This document shows positions 10,521-23,139 of a stretch of DNA of 64,000 nt, piece after piece; the first letter of the stretch is position 1; the number at the start of each line of letters is the position of its first letter. The notes beneath the pieces were generated by a model that saw only the letters and a list, made by a program, of their open reading frames with translations, ran no database searches and was not told the DNA's origin. The translations under genes and the position numbers were made by a program. The DNA is taken from assembly GCF_963576545.1 (NCBI RefSeq), contig NC_083644.1, positions 26,911,393 to 26,975,392 of the forward strand, written 5' to 3'. This DNA comes from Limanda limanda (Eukaryota; Chordata; Actinopteri; Pleuronectiformes; Pleuronectidae).

Positions 10521-12719
10521 AGCATATTAACATTGTGGCCAAGATGCTTTCACTCTTCTCCCTAACGGCCCTCATTCACGTCTTCTATTGTAACCTCGCT
10601 TCGTTCTTCTTTCTCTCTCGTCTAATCTCCTGAATGCATGTTTGAGTTCACTGTTAGAACCCTGAATGCTTGTTTGATTAGAGAGTAGAGCAGGGCCTGT
10701 GCAAGGCTTCCAACGATCTTTTACTTTATCTTGACATAACAGAGCCATGGCCCTGTGAAACCAGGAACTACGGGTTAATAGGAGCCATGACAGCCGAAGC
10801 CATTCCATCAGCAGTGGTGGTCCTGCCAAAAAGGTCAAGCTCCAGTCTACACAGCCGACCAAACAGAAATGTCAGTGTGAGAGGAGAAATGAGACATGCG
10901 GTATAGGTGGTTGGCACATGTATATTTTATACATGCACTGAGTTGCAGTCAAATAATTTGATTGATTATGATAAAAGCAACATATTGATAACGTGGAGGC
11001 TCAATGTAGGCTCGGGCCTCAAAGCTTTTTTCTTTGGAGAAGAAAACGGAATACAAATTCAAAGAAATATATTCACACTTGAGGGAACATAAGCCATGAA
11101 GGTTTGGACAGACTTTCCATATCTCCATATTTCTGGTGCGCATTCGCACATGCTTCATTCATACTACATTTGATTTGACTGTAATGTTAAAGTGTGCAAC
11201 TCTGGCTTTTCTTACAAATCCTCTATTTTTATATATATTTTATATAATATCCCTACTGATGTGACCAAACGCAATTCAATTAAATCTTCATGTAGCTTTA
11301 AATCACAACAAGTCAATGAACCTTATATTATTAGATTGATACATTACAAAACTATAATGAATATGTATCTTGTCTTGTCTTGTTTGATGTCTGCAATAAA
11401 AATGGTAAAGATGTTTTTTTGTCACGTTTGTGTTTGTTCTTTCTTCATTTGTGATCTCTGCACAAAGCCTAAAGACTCTCTTTTCTGTCTCGCTTTAACA
11501 AAATCAAAGACAATTTTGATTATGTCTTACATCTAACACTTTTTTATTATTTTGGCATTTAACTGAAACCTTGGGAATTCCAGAATTGATTGAATAGCCT
11601 ATCCTAGCGTAGCTCTCTGATGGTAGAATCCTTGATTTAACTTGTATTCATTTATTATTTGGGGTCTTGCCGGAAGACCAATTAAATGTGATATTTTTGA
11701 CAGAAGACTAAATTGTTATTATCCAGGATTTATTTTAAAACAGCTCTGTGCTTTTTTTCCCTCGCAGGCGCTCTCTGTTGCAAGTTCGCTCAATAGAAGA
11801 ATTTAAGTTTGAATTTGTCTTAGCGCTCTAATGATGTTAAACGGACACTAACCTCCAGCATCCCTGACAACAGTGAGCAAGATGAATGCCAAAAAGAAAA
11901 CTGTCCTGTTTCATTCTTAATTTTGTTAGGTAAGAGAAGCCATTTCATGCACCAAGGTCTTTCCTATTGCTCTCACTGAATTTTAAAACATATGAAAGCA
12001 AGTGTTGCACCATAGTGCATTGGTCATCATAGTGGACTGTAGCTAAACAGAGTGAAACCAATTTGGATTGCAAGGGCGGTTCAAAGCCTTCTGGCTCTCT
12101 GAAAGAGTATAAATGATATTTAATTGGGCCCCGATGGTTCCTATGTACGTTTCTCCTCAGGCTGTTACGACACCCCGCTCTCTCTCTCCATCAGATCTAA
12201 CCACAGCATTGTCCATCTCTTAAATTTTGCTGGGTAATGAAAATGTTATCAGCCTGTATCCATTGTTAGCTCAAGGAATCATTCGGGTGGAAGGCTCATG
12301 GGAGTCCAGCTACTGCAGCTGCGATTGCCTGAAACACTACTGTTTGACAGGTAGATACATTGCTATGTAGGATGTCCTTTGCGTCACGGCTATCTAGGGA
12401 CACTGTTGGCAAGTGTAATAGAAACCTGTAACCTGTCAGCCTGGAGCTGCCACAGATCAACACAGCAATGGTAGCCATTTAGCAGCTTGTAACATCTGTG
12501 AAATACTACCCTTTGATCTTTAACAATGTCCTCAAGAGCGTTTCCCTAAAAAAAATACCTCCGTCTCTGAGGATAATGGATTTACCAATAGGCCACTTTA
12601 CAGTACAGGCAGCTATAGATCTGCCCCTTAGAGAGTGATTTCTCTAGCAATCAGAACATTTAATCAGAGTTCAAGAGGGAACAGGGACGTCTTCTGATTC
12701 TTTTAATTGCTTTCAGCTC
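10521..12719. other. non-coding stretch, some enhancer-like blocks
   Basis: The 96-codon minus frame (10572-10862) and 114-codon plus frame (11192-11536) have no domain or splice support. Blocks at 11770-11860 and 12090-12260 have mixed composition with TAAT/ATTA cores resembling conserved elements. No repeats are named. Confidence 0.4.
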
Positions 12720-12829
12720 TTGGACGCACATTTCCCTCTTGTCATTGGACCATTCCAATCGAGAACCATTTCATTTAATCTTATTTTTATTATTTAATTT
12801 TTTTTACTTTCACTCCCTCAGTTCTCATT

Positions 12830-13040
12830 CTGTGTAGGGCAGCGAGCCGCTCTACTCGGCACAGCTGCTAAATTGCAAGCATTAATCATTTCAGAGTCCT
12901 TATCAGCATTTTAAAGGTGAAAATTCAAACAAATTGTTTTTCATTTGGCCCGAGCTTAATAGGATTGTTTTCTTGTAATTTGCAGTCGTGCAGCGTTTAA
13001 CACAAACAATTAACAGTGAATTGGCAACTCTGCTGCTCTA
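12830..13040. other. candidate conserved non-coding element
   Basis: The strongest enhancer-like block by eye. It has many homeodomain-type cores (GCATTAATCAT, GCTTAATAGGATT, ACAATTAACAG) with interspersed GC motifs, and no coding frame, tandem array or known repeat. Vertebrate conserved elements near developmental regulators often look like this. Only cross-species alignment can confirm it. Confidence 0.3.
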
Positions 13041-13710
13041 TCTGTTGCCCGTTGTACATAACATTAAATCTTTAATGATGAATCACCTCAAATCAAGGCA
13101 GTATACAATCAAAGCAATAGGCAAGATGTTATAAAGATAAATTAGTTCTCAGATTGATAAGTAAATTGATAATCGGTGGATACAAATGTGAATCAGATGA
13201 GACTGTTAAGTTTACCTGAATCCCAAAAAACGTTCTTCCCTTTACTCATCCCTAGTGGTAGTTAACCATATGGCTAGTTTTGGTTTCACTTGTCTAAGAC
13301 TGAAGACGTCTGCCAATGCAGCCCCCCAGTACTACTGAGGTTTGTTTATGTTGGCCATCACATTTCCAACAGGCATGTTAGCCCCACAAAGTGAGGTTGC
13401 ACATGTGCTAAGCAGTGTTGTGAGCTTCATGTTAACATCGCCATGCTGATGCTTGTTCACTAAATGCAAAGTACAGAATCGGCTGGTGAGAATGTAATTT
13501 GTATTGCAGGTATTTATTGAAAAAGAAAAAGGAATGAAGGGAAACTTTGACTTGATGGCAACACTGAGACGGATGATTTTATAGATGACACGTCTCTACT
13601 TCCTCCCACTGATACTGGCAATCCTGCTATCCTGCTATCCTGCACTGGTGATCCTGATCCTACTGGTACGCATGATCATCCAATCCAAAAGAGTGTTTGA
13701 TGTGAACGTC
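13041..13710. other. non-coding stretch
   Basis: No gene. A small tandem ATCCTGCT repeat lies at about 13620-13645. Confidence 0.4.
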
Positions 13711-13805
13711 CTGGTTTTCCCATGTTGCATTTGCTAACATGGAAGAAGCAGAGTTTCTGCAGTCAGCCACACGTCGTCCATCTTAACATCCAGTGTACGG
13801 TACAG
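13711..13805 (+). repeat. fish interspersed repeat copy (related to 38248-38383)
   Basis: Contains TTGCTAACATGGAAGAAGC, GCAGTCAGCCACA and GTCCATCTTAACATCCAGTG in the same order as the better copy at 38248-38383 (TTGCTAATATGGAGGAGGC ... GCAGCCAGCCACA ... ATCCATCTTTACATACAGTC). An internal deletion distinguishes this copy. Confidence 0.5.
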
Positions 13806-15364
13806 ATTTTAGGGCGCCTGCAAAGTTATGACAATACATCTTTGTCACAGCAGCTGTTTTGACATCGGAAAACACAGTTTGTTGTTTGAATCATCAATGT
13901 CTACCAAATTTAATAATTTCTCTGTTGTCCCCCTGCTTGTGGCACTAGTTGATAATTCAGGGGAAAACTAAAGTGCACACTCTACTGTCTCCATTTCACA
14001 CAACAACAATCATAAAGGTAACTAAAAACACTCAAAACTCCACCAAAGATCATATATCTAACGGCCTTTTTCATGATTTGATGATTGAGATCAACATAAC
14101 ACGACTCTACTGAGTGATGTTAGACAGCCAAAATGAACATTTACTTATATGCCATGTTTATTTCCATGGTGCTGAATCTGATAGAAAAAATAGACATGCT
14201 ACTGCCTGTATGTTTCTTTGTTTTGATCGATCATAAGTCCATAAAACACAAACACACACCAATAATTACTTCCACAACAAGGAAGGTAGATGTCCACCCA
14301 ATCGTCAAAAATTTTAGATAAGTCTAATACAGAGAAAAATGCTGCAAATTATCTTTTTTTTTTTCTCAATGGAAGAGTCAGTTGTTTGGCCTTTTCCATT
14401 TGGCCTTATTTTTGGGTATAAGAGTATTGATTCCCTTGTTTGTATTTTTGTTTTTTACATCTTTCTCTATTCCTTCAATTACAATTTAATTTAATTTCTG
14501 CTGTTTCACATCACCACAACCTATGTGTCATCTAAGAAAAGGTAAAAAAAAATGAACTGCTTCACATATCCATCACATATTCTAAAGCAGGTTCCATTGA
14601 GTGTCCATCGTGTTCTCCATGCCTGCCAGCATAGGCTATGCATGGTGTTTTCTTTCCGGTTAAAAGTCATTAACTGCCATTTAACTTCTCTCTGCAGGCA
14701 GATAAGCAGTGGCAGCTGTCTGTGGATGCCCTGTCACCTGTCAGTTTGGCCTATCAGGAGTTTGTGAGCGGTAGTTGTACACAAACTCAGTGACTGTGAC
14801 GCCCAAACACGGAGGACACAGTTGGCTGCCCTGTGTCTACACTCTGGGACCCCCTCACCAAATGGTACAGTGCTGAGTGGAAGAGATATGGTGTGTGTGT
14901 GCGTGTGTTGCGTGCATGTGTGTGACATGGCACAGAACTAAATGGACTACGATGCCTGCGCAGCAAAACTGACAGAGATTAAAAATTAGCGGACCACTGC
15001 CACTGAACCACCAGTGGAACAAAATGAACCCCCACTCAAACACACACATACGGATATAAGCACACTCCAAGTGGACACGCTTAGGAAGTGCCTTTAAATC
15101 ATAATCCTTTGTTGTAGTTGAAAATTGCAATGTCAGAAGGGACCCACGTACATGTTTGCTCTGGAAGACTCCCAACAGGAAGGATTTGGTCAATGTTGCC
15201 AAATCAGCACAAGGGCATATCAGGAGAGTGGAGAGAGAGTGGAGGGTGTAGCAGACCTTTGTGATATACATGTCCTCTGTGAAAACACTGCAGCCTCTTA
15301 CTGCCCGATTAACCTAAACTAGTTGTTTGTGTATATGGGAGCAAATTAACTTCTGCGGGCGTGA
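13806..15364. other. non-coding stretch, one weak exon-like segment
   Basis: Largely AT-rich. A segment at 14700-14769 has a pyrimidine tract plus CAG acceptor and a GTAGTT donor with an open frame between, but no identifiable protein. The 138-codon minus frame at 14855-15271 has no support. Confidence 0.4.
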
Positions 15365-15536
15365 GCATGTCTATCTTTGTAAGGACCAGTTTGACCATTA
15401 GACCCCATGAAGTGACATTGTGAAAGGACATTTTAGGGGGTACAACTTGGTTTTAAGGTCTAAGCTAGAATTAAGTTTAGTTAAGGGGTTAGGGCAGGTA
15501 GTTGTGGTGGTTAAAGTAAGGCTAAGGGTCTGAGGA
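15365..15536 (+). repeat. fish interspersed repeat adjoining a TG array
   Basis: Degenerate copy of the fish repeat with TTTGTAAGGACCAGTTTGACC, then CATGAAGTGACATTGTG, then AAGGACATTTT, ending in AAGGGGTTAGGGC. In fish genomes this family commonly flanks long TG arrays, as it does here. Confidence 0.5.
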
Positions 15537-15569
15537 ATGCAGTATTTCCACAAGCATCCTTATGTTCAA

Positions 15570-15570
<1 letters not shown>

Positions 15571-15635
<65 letters not shown>
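15571..15635 (+). repeat. (TG)n microsatellite, about 32 units
   Basis: Nearly pure TG dinucleotide run with one TGCG interruption near its start. Confidence 0.97.
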
Positions 15636-15637
<2 letters not shown>

Positions 15638-15740
15638 CCACAGTGACACACAGCCAAACCCAGTGTCCCAGCAACCCATCGGGCGCCGCTGGGAGAAATC
15701 ATATTTTTCTCATTTATTTATGATTTTATTGATCCCATGA

Positions 15741-17092
15741 GCCACTTCAGTAATCTTTTTCTGAAGATAACCTCATTTTCAAATTCATGACTGCCCTATT
15801 TCAGAAATGCTACAACATAATAATGACAAATAATAATGATGAAAAAATGTTTTACTGTTCTGTTTTTGTTATCCTCCCTACTTCTTATTTCATCACCTTC
15901 CATCCTATCTCATCCTATATAGGGAATACAAGGGATATTTAGCTCCGCATATTGATTATATTGTGACCTTGTTGTCCTTTTGAATGCTTTGTACTGTAGT
16001 GTTGAAGAAAATAACTAAATAAAATGTCCATGTAATTTCTACTTTCAAAACCCTCTGTCCAAAAATGATGTTTCAGGGTTTGCCTTTGTAACCCATGGTT
16101 AACCCACTCGGGACCTGAAACTTAATCCCTTATTTAAACCCAATTTGAGGTTTGTAGAAGGTATATTTTGTTATTGTATAAAATTTAGGTTAGAGTCCTC
16201 TTCAGACCAAAATTAATGGTAAAGAAGGGCTTTTTAAAATGCGGGTAAACCCACTTAAAAAAAATTAAACTAGTAACATCAGATTTGGACACACCTTGAA
16301 TGGGCCATGAGCTTTAGACAACGTCCTCGTTAAAATGTTTCATCTAAACATCTGCAGCGTCTATGGTGACAGGTAGAAAATCTGCCCTAAAGTTCCCATC
16401 TCTGCTAAATGTCACAGCTAATGGATATAGACCGACAGTGGAAGGGAAATTAAAAGCAGTAATTGAGAGGCACTTGACTGGCCAACATGCGATACTGTGT
16501 CCCTCGAGGCGTTTAGCTCTCAGAGACCTGAAAGAGATGACTTTGTCGGTAAGTTTGCATCCATCCACTTCCAGCGGGGCTAAATCATGGTGTCCTGTCA
16601 GTTTGACTACACCACATGGTTGGCTCATAATGTGTCCCATATGGCTGTTTTCTATGGTGGGATTGCATGTGGCACTTGCATTACAGTGCATACGCCCATG
16701 TTTGTATTTGGAGATTGGAGATTTCAGTGCAGTACTTTTCGGGGTAAATTCCCTTCCTGCAGCTGTTGTGTTTTACACAACCCTGGTTTCTTAGAACTAC
16801 TTTTATATGCGACAAAGCTGCAACAGCAGACAGGGTTTTGTAGGAAATGTTCTCCCTGGCTGGAATACATCTAGACAAAATGCATCCAACAGGAGGTGGA
16901 TGCAAACACATGACTGTCACACAACAGATCAAACACATGACTGTCACGCAACAGGCTTGAGTTTGCAATAAACATACTTTAGTTTAAGTTAGGACAAGAT
17001 ATTTGTTTTGTTTGAATGTAAATAATCATGTTGTGTCTGGTGTCACTGAATTGTTTTTCTGTATTAAACAAGACCAGAATCTTTCCTTGACC
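15741..17092. other. non-coding stretch
   Basis: Overlapping plus and minus frames of 143 and 115 codons (16344-16794) have no recognisable domain. A direct duplication of about 27 bp (CAAACACATGACTGTCAC core) sits at 16903-16955. No gene is supported. Confidence 0.45.
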
Positions 17093-17261
17093 TTAAAGGG
17101 ATAATTCACCCAAAAAGGAAAAATGCACTCATTATCGACTCACCACTGTGTCAACAGAGGGTTGGGTGAAGTGTTTGAGTCCACAAAATACATTTAGAGT
17201 CTCTTTTCAGACGTAAATAAAAAAAAGTGAATTTTCCTTTTTTGGTGAACTAATTCTTTAA
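17093..17261. mobile_element. 169-bp MITE flanked by TTAA
   Basis: Left end TTAAAGGGATAATTCACCCA and the reverse complement of the right end, TTAAAGAATTAGTTCACC, are matched inverted repeats of about 30 bp that extend into AAAAAGGAAAA. The element starts and ends on TTAA, the target duplication of piggyBac and Kolobok transposons. No coding capacity. A very common type in fish. Confidence 0.8.
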
Positions 17262-18585
17262 CCAAGTGCTATGAGAGTCTAAACAGAACACTGAAAATGT
17301 TTGATCCTGCTGTTGAGTCACCATTGTACTGCATGGTCAGATCTCCATATGCTCACTATTCATCTAAGTACAACTAATCATATATGTAAATCAACAACAT
17401 ATCCTCATTACATTAAGATAAATGTGGCCCTGTCACTGATACATTCAATACATTGTACATTTACTGTTGCTGCTACATTTACTAGTAGGAATAAACCATT
17501 TTTCCTACTATTTTTTTTGCTGAATGTTGTGCTTTGAATAATAGGGAGAGGAAAAAGCGATGATATCTATTGCTGGATTTTGACTTAATAATTCACAATG
17601 TAATATAATGTAGTATTTATTGTTTGCACACCAAGTTATCCAAGTAATCACAATATTTAATTCCATGACCGAACATTTTTCGAAGTTTCTTCAGCCAGCT
17701 CCTTCCTTAAAACTCCAGAGAATGTCTGATTCAGCCCGTGTAACAACCATAGAACAACACAGCAGGTTTCTCATGCAACATTTGTATCATGCTTGATTTG
17801 CTTCTTAAATATCAGGATTTGCTGTTATACTTTAAAACCCTGAGAGGAAGATATCTGAGTTCCTTGAGTGGGACACAAACCACATAAACATCAGTGGCAA
17901 AATATATACAAAAGTGTAGTAGCTGAGGCAGAGCAGCCAACATATAGTAATGAACGGAGTTTTGTTAAGGCAACAAACTCTTGATACATGGAAATAGAGT
18001 CAGGAATGAAATTTATTTCACTAGATCATCACTGATGCGCTGCAAAAAAGCCATACAAACGCACCTACACACACACACAAAAAATAGAAATAAATATGGA
18101 ATTGTGAAAATGTATTAATGTTCTTAATTCAGGAATCACACATATCATAGTGTTCTTTACAACCCAGAGTATCAATACATGGACATGTTACCATCCTCTG
18201 GCAACGCCAAAGCTTCGCACAGCTGAGTTCAGTCAGTCCACATGCTGAACGGCTACACCACCACACTATCCATTCTCCTCATTAGTCAATGGCAAAATGT
18301 CTGACTCCCTCCCACTGATTACATCTAGAGTTAATGAGCCACACACTGAACATCCTCCCTCCCGCGCTATATATCTCTCTACCTCTCCGCCATCCCTCTC
18401 CACTGTCTGCCTCCCTAATGTATGTCTCATAAAGTCACTCTTAAGTTTCATTTGAAGTGGCGCTGATCCCTCTTTCGAAAAATACGAGAGCCTTCCTTTA
18501 CCAGAAACACTGTGGTTATTCATCACATTAGTGGGAGGACCGTCTAGCAATTATCAGAAACCACTTCCGCCACAGTGCTGTGAGT
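17262..18585. other. non-coding stretch
   Basis: No gene; short frames only. The 94-codon minus frame (18266-18550) has no support. Confidence 0.45.
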
Positions 18586-18589
18586 GTGC

Positions 18590-18690
18590 TTAGCTGATTG
18601 TTTGAGGCTCCTATTTGATGGTACTCACTGTTGCACTTATCAGGCCTCGTCTGACCTTATTGGCTATAAGCAATATTTTTTTCTGGAAAA
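18590..18690. other. candidate conserved non-coding element
   Basis: Balanced block with GCTTAGCTGATTGTTTG, CTTATCAGG (GATA-type core) and TTATTGGC (CCAAT-type) motifs. No repeat and no frame. Inference only. Confidence 0.2.
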
Positions 18691-19334
18691 TGACACCTGC
18701 TGTATCAACTCAGAATGGAGGGCATCTGCGCAGAGAATCCTCACCTCCTGAAAATGTGCATTTATCCTTATAGTCCAAATTATCGTTTTATGTATTAAAA
18801 CTTACAGTGTGTCTTGTTACAACAGGTCACTGGTGCAGACGCATTCTTGGATTGTTTATATGCTGGAGCCAAAGTAAGTAAGTCTGAAACAGTCCGTGTC
18901 AAATGTACTACCTTATGTTGAAGCTTGGATTAAAAATACATTTATTTGAGGCATACATTGGTGTCTCCATGTTGACATCCTGTCATCGTGAAGTCAATGC
19001 TCAACAAGTATTTGTATAAATATGTGATTTAAAATAGTGAGATTTACCCCAAGCTCTGTAATAAAAGAGATGATCAGGATTTTGTTTTTCTTTTCCTTTT
19101 GATCTTTCTCATGAGCAGGGATTCATCTGACTGGCCAATGCTTTCTTTTCAGTGCTGCCATTGGTTGTTGTACTGTCATCATTTTTGGGGTTGGGGTTGA
19201 TCCACAGAACAAAGGACTTTGTTCAAGGAGATCAGTGCTCCGTTCCTGTTTGGAAAACAATTAGGCATCGTCCTGACAGTTCCACAACTTTGCCACAAAG
19301 AAACTAGGGGACGAATGGCCTGCATAGATTCAAG
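18691..19334. other. non-coding stretch
   Basis: No gene or named repeat seen. Confidence 0.4.
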
Positions 19335-19500
19335 CTGGAGGGTTTGTTGAGTCCAAACACCTGTTCAGATCTGGTTTTAACATCCAACCTTTGTGATCAG
19401 ATCACTAGTGGTCAGCGCTAAGTAAATGTGTGAACGCACCCGAATTCGTCCTCAATGTGTCCCGAGGCCACATTTGAAGGTGGTCTGAGTCTCTCTCCAT
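19335..19500. repeat. one end of the CTGGT..AACATCC DNA-transposon family
   Basis: GTTCAGATCTGGTTTTAACATCC, GTGATCAGATCACTAGTGGTC and GTGTGAACGCACC occur in the same order as in the 9025-9866 element ends. No opposite end is evident, so this is a fragment. Confidence 0.45.
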
Positions 19501-20690
19501 CTGTCCTGATATCGCAGGATAGATCGAATGAGTGAAAAAAAACCATCAACAATACACATTCAACATGCTACTCCAGCATTTATTTTGTGTTTCTCAGCTC
19601 CATAGGGGCTGACATATCAAAAAAAACTGACATATCATGGATTAAAATGAAAAGCAGAAAACACAGGTGTGAGTAAGTGGGTTTCTGTGACTCTCTATAA
19701 ATGGAAGTGCAATCTTACTATTGAATCTCCAAAGGTCCCTTCCTGTACGTTGTATGATGTAGGCATTGTTTAATAGCTGCCTTCATACTCCAGTGAAGAT
19801 AAGGCCTGTGTGCTGAATCCGGACCTCGTCTCCATTCATGTCAGCTTAACTCCATTTATTAACCTACACAGATAACCCAGCCACTATAAAACGCAGAGTC
19901 AGCGGCCGACACACTTCCTGAGATACACCAAATCAGACCGAGTTTCCACATTCCATTGACTATTTGGGTTCGGTCACAGTCTGTGGTTTTTATGTTTCCT
20001 GCATCAGATCAGTGTATGCTCTACTCAAACATACTGAAGAGAAATGTACCAACTAGTGACTGAAATTACAATAATTTCCACTGCAATTCCATATGATGTA
20101 CTGTACATATTTACTCTCCATCACTAAAACCTACAGCATGTGGGGGCTTTACAGTCGGATAAAAAAATTCCCCATGGGGCTGAGCTCCTCTGGAAGCAGA
20201 AATAATGTCTTTCTCAAGATGAGAAAGGCAAAGAGCAGGACATGAGTAATCAGGAATTATATAGTTATGCCACTTCGAATTATACTTCCCAGCAAATTAA
20301 AAGAAATTATTACTGAAATGTTTTCATTCAACATGACTTAGAACTGATTAAAGATATGTAACTTGATTGAATTAGTGGAATCAATACCAAATTCTAATTT
20401 TATGCCATTCTGCTAAACTACCTATGAATTTCTCAAACTCTTCTTGATGAAAATGTTTCATGACCATGTTGTTTTCTTTAACAAATGCTGATCATCATGA
20501 TGTGCCAAAGACACTTCTTTCAATTTGATAATGCTTTATCTGATTGTGACTGTTATTCTGACTACAAACAGTATAACCGGAGTCACTATAAGACAATTTA
20601 CAAGCCGCCAAATACGCATCTGATTGGACAAGTATAGGCAACAGCAAAGATGGAACAATGAGGAGCAGCTCAAGGCTGCTCCATCTGATA
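19501..20690. other. non-coding stretch, possible conserved block 19745-19975
   Basis: No gene. The segment near 19745-19975 has a mixed, low-repeat texture (GTCAGCTTAACTCCATTTAT, ACAGATAACC) like a conserved element. The rest is AT-rich. Confidence 0.35.
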
Positions 20691-20696
20691 CACACA

Positions 20697-20729
<33 letters not shown>
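20691..20729 (+). repeat. (CA)n microsatellite
   Basis: CA repeat with one AA interruption. The cysteine/valine-rich frames here are artefacts of the array. Confidence 0.95.
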
Positions 20730-20731
<2 letters not shown>

Positions 20732-20825
20732 TTCTACCTAAGTGAGGACACCCATTGGCATAATGCATTCCCCGGGATCTTATGCTAAACTTTACCATCA
20801 CAACTAAACTCCTGAATATAGATCC
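20730..20825 (+). repeat. CA-associated fish interspersed repeat
   Basis: CTTCTACCTAAGTGAGGACA followed by CATTGGCATAATGCATTCCC and ACCATCACAACTAAA. This block order recurs next to CA arrays in fish genomes. The class is unknown. Confidence 0.5.
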
Positions 20826-22704
20826 TCTGCCTCGCTAACCTGGTGTTGTTTTAATTTATATTTAGGTCTTTTTCCTAAAATAAAAAAGGGATTTTCACAA
20901 TATGAATATGCTTATATAACTTAAAGCTTTCCATACCAGTGTTAATAGCTCTAATAGAGTTCCATTACTAGGACTTTTTTTACATTAAAGATCGATACTT
21001 TTGTTTTTTTCATTTGCGAAATCTGGAACTGACCTCAGAAAAACAAATCTTGTTATAATCCAACAAATCCTGAGGTTTATCTTGTTACACCCTTTGTGGG
21101 TTCCCTCCAGTCCCATTGGTAAGTGGGTTTAGAGGCCAATATCAGCCTCTCTGTAAGTCTTAACAACACCTACTTGCAATTAACTTGGCAGTGAAATATG
21201 GGACCATAAGATAATATGGAAGACATTTGCACAAGCAGACACTACAATGAAAATTAAAAAAATATTTATATATTAAAAAGTTCTCATCAAGGTCGTAAAG
21301 CAACTCCAACGACAGCAGATGTGGAGTGAAAGTGTCTTCTTGTTTTTCAGTATTCTCATTGCTCTCCTTGTTTTATGGCCCAGGAAGAGGCTCAAGCCTA
21401 ATTGACTGTTGTTTTATGTGAAAGCACAGCTTGTGTTGCTCTGAGAAAGAGTTGATTTTATTTCCAAGGTAGGAGACACTGGCGGGGTTATTAGGCAAAC
21501 AAAGGTTAGTGAGGAGAGGAGGCAGGAGATAAGGATACAAGTCAGGAGAATAAATAGAGGGAAAAGAGAAGGGCAATTTGGGAAAGAGAACGTGAAAGGA
21601 AAGGAGCAGACATAAAAAAGTCTTAATCCACTATTAAAGAACCCAAATTGTGGCCATTTCCATAAATGTTATTGAGGGTCTACTAGAATAGGTTTACAGG
21701 CTGTAATTATCAAAATAAATATTTGTCATTTTAGCTCTTGGTCCACCTACCACAAAGCTTAGCTAATTGGTCAGCTGGCCCCACTCTTTTATGAATGGTC
21801 GGCCATTAGAATGTATGTTGGAAATGCCATGCTCCTTACTCAGAGGATTCTAGTCATCTAGTATGTCTGTGGTAAAGATGAACTTTTATTTATGCATTTT
21901 GTTGATTTCTTTTGTCCAAATGGCGTATTCATTTATACACAGGTTTTCAACAATCAAATTAAGCAAAAGGGAATAAAATGTTTTCACGTGAATATAAGAG
22001 TAATGTTGATGGGTCACTCTGAGGCTCGTTATGAAAACCAAGACTCTACAGCCAAACTAGCCAACCTGTGAGGTTATATTTAGCACAGCAGCACTTTGAG
22101 CCAAATGCTACTATCAGTGTAGTGCAGTGTCACTAGCACAGTGTAAAGCAGCGGCTGGTAGTAATGTCGTTCAATTATCTAATGAAATTCAAAGGTTTGG
22201 GGAAACTAAAATGTACTTATTGTGGAATATTCAAAGTAATAATTAGGATACAATCTTTGTCGGGGAACTATGAATATCTATTGATTTACTTTAGGTTCTC
22301 CAGTATTTGCTGAGATATTTCAGTTTAGACCGAGTTGGTAGATGGACACCGTGTGTAATTGTATCATTGTGTCATTTATTTGTGTGTTTTTTTATCAAGT
22401 GATATATTGTTGGCACTGTATTTTCCATTCATAATTTGGCTATAGGCACTTTGTTTTTCTATTACTTCACTGAAATCATTGTATATGAAAGCATTGAAAG
22501 CAGTGAGTGTACGACAAATGTGTGTGTACACTGTTGGCCTCAGGCTTCAAGTACTTACTGGTGGTTTCATGACAAGTACACACCTACCCGCTGGCCATCT
22601 CATACAATGCAGTAGAGGCTAGAGCATTATTAAAGAGGAAGTTAATAAAGAGAGCCAACGTGGAACGCATCTCACTCCTCTACACTTAGCTAATGGACAA
22701 CTCT

Positions 22705-22708
<4 letters not shown>
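20826..22708. other. non-coding stretch
   Basis: No gene or named repeat. Purine-rich near 21480-21620. Confidence 0.45.
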
Positions 22709-22757
<49 letters not shown>

Positions 22758-22995
22758 TGCATATGTGGACGTTTGTGTGTCCATTCGTTTGTCCTGCAAG
22801 CTGTTGCCCAAGTCCTTCATCTTGGCCATGGTTCTTATTGACTGCATTGGAGGCCATAAATCATTGTGTGTGTATGTGTGTGTGTGTGTGTGTTTCTTTG
22901 ACCCAATGTTTCTGTGGATGGAAACAACAGTACACACCATTCTCAGGTCAGAGAGGTAAAAGAGTGAGCGGTGTGTGAGTGTGTGTGTGTGTGTG
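22709..22995 (+). repeat. three TG microsatellites in 290 bp
   Basis: TG arrays at 22709-22758, 22865-22893 and 22968-22995, separated by unique DNA. The Cys/Val frames on plus and Thr/His frames on minus come only from the arrays. Confidence 0.93.
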
Positions 22996-23049
22996 ATCAC
23001 TTCAACTATAGCCGAATTCATGCGCAAAACTATGAATGCTAACATTGGT

Positions 23050-23139
23050 GTGGGCTACATGCGTGAGCTACGTGCGTGGGCTGCAGGCGCGGACTACGTG
23101 CGTGGGATTCTTGTGTGGGCTACGTGCGTAGCTACAGCG
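23050..23139 (+). repeat. 13-bp minisatellite, about 7 units
   Basis: Consecutive variants of GTGGGCTACGTGC (23050, 23063, 23076, 23089, 23102, 23115, then a short last unit). Several units carry TACGTG, which resembles a hypoxia or E-box-like core. The unit is not a multiple of three, so coding use is unlikely. Confidence 0.8.

Noticed and set aside
16344..16794. 143-codon plus and 115-codon minus overlapping frames
   Set aside because: No recognisable motif on either strand. The overlapping frames cannot both be coding and neither has gene signals.
22686..23045. Cys/Val-rich plus frames and Thr/His-rich minus frame
   Set aside because: They come entirely from TG/CA microsatellites.
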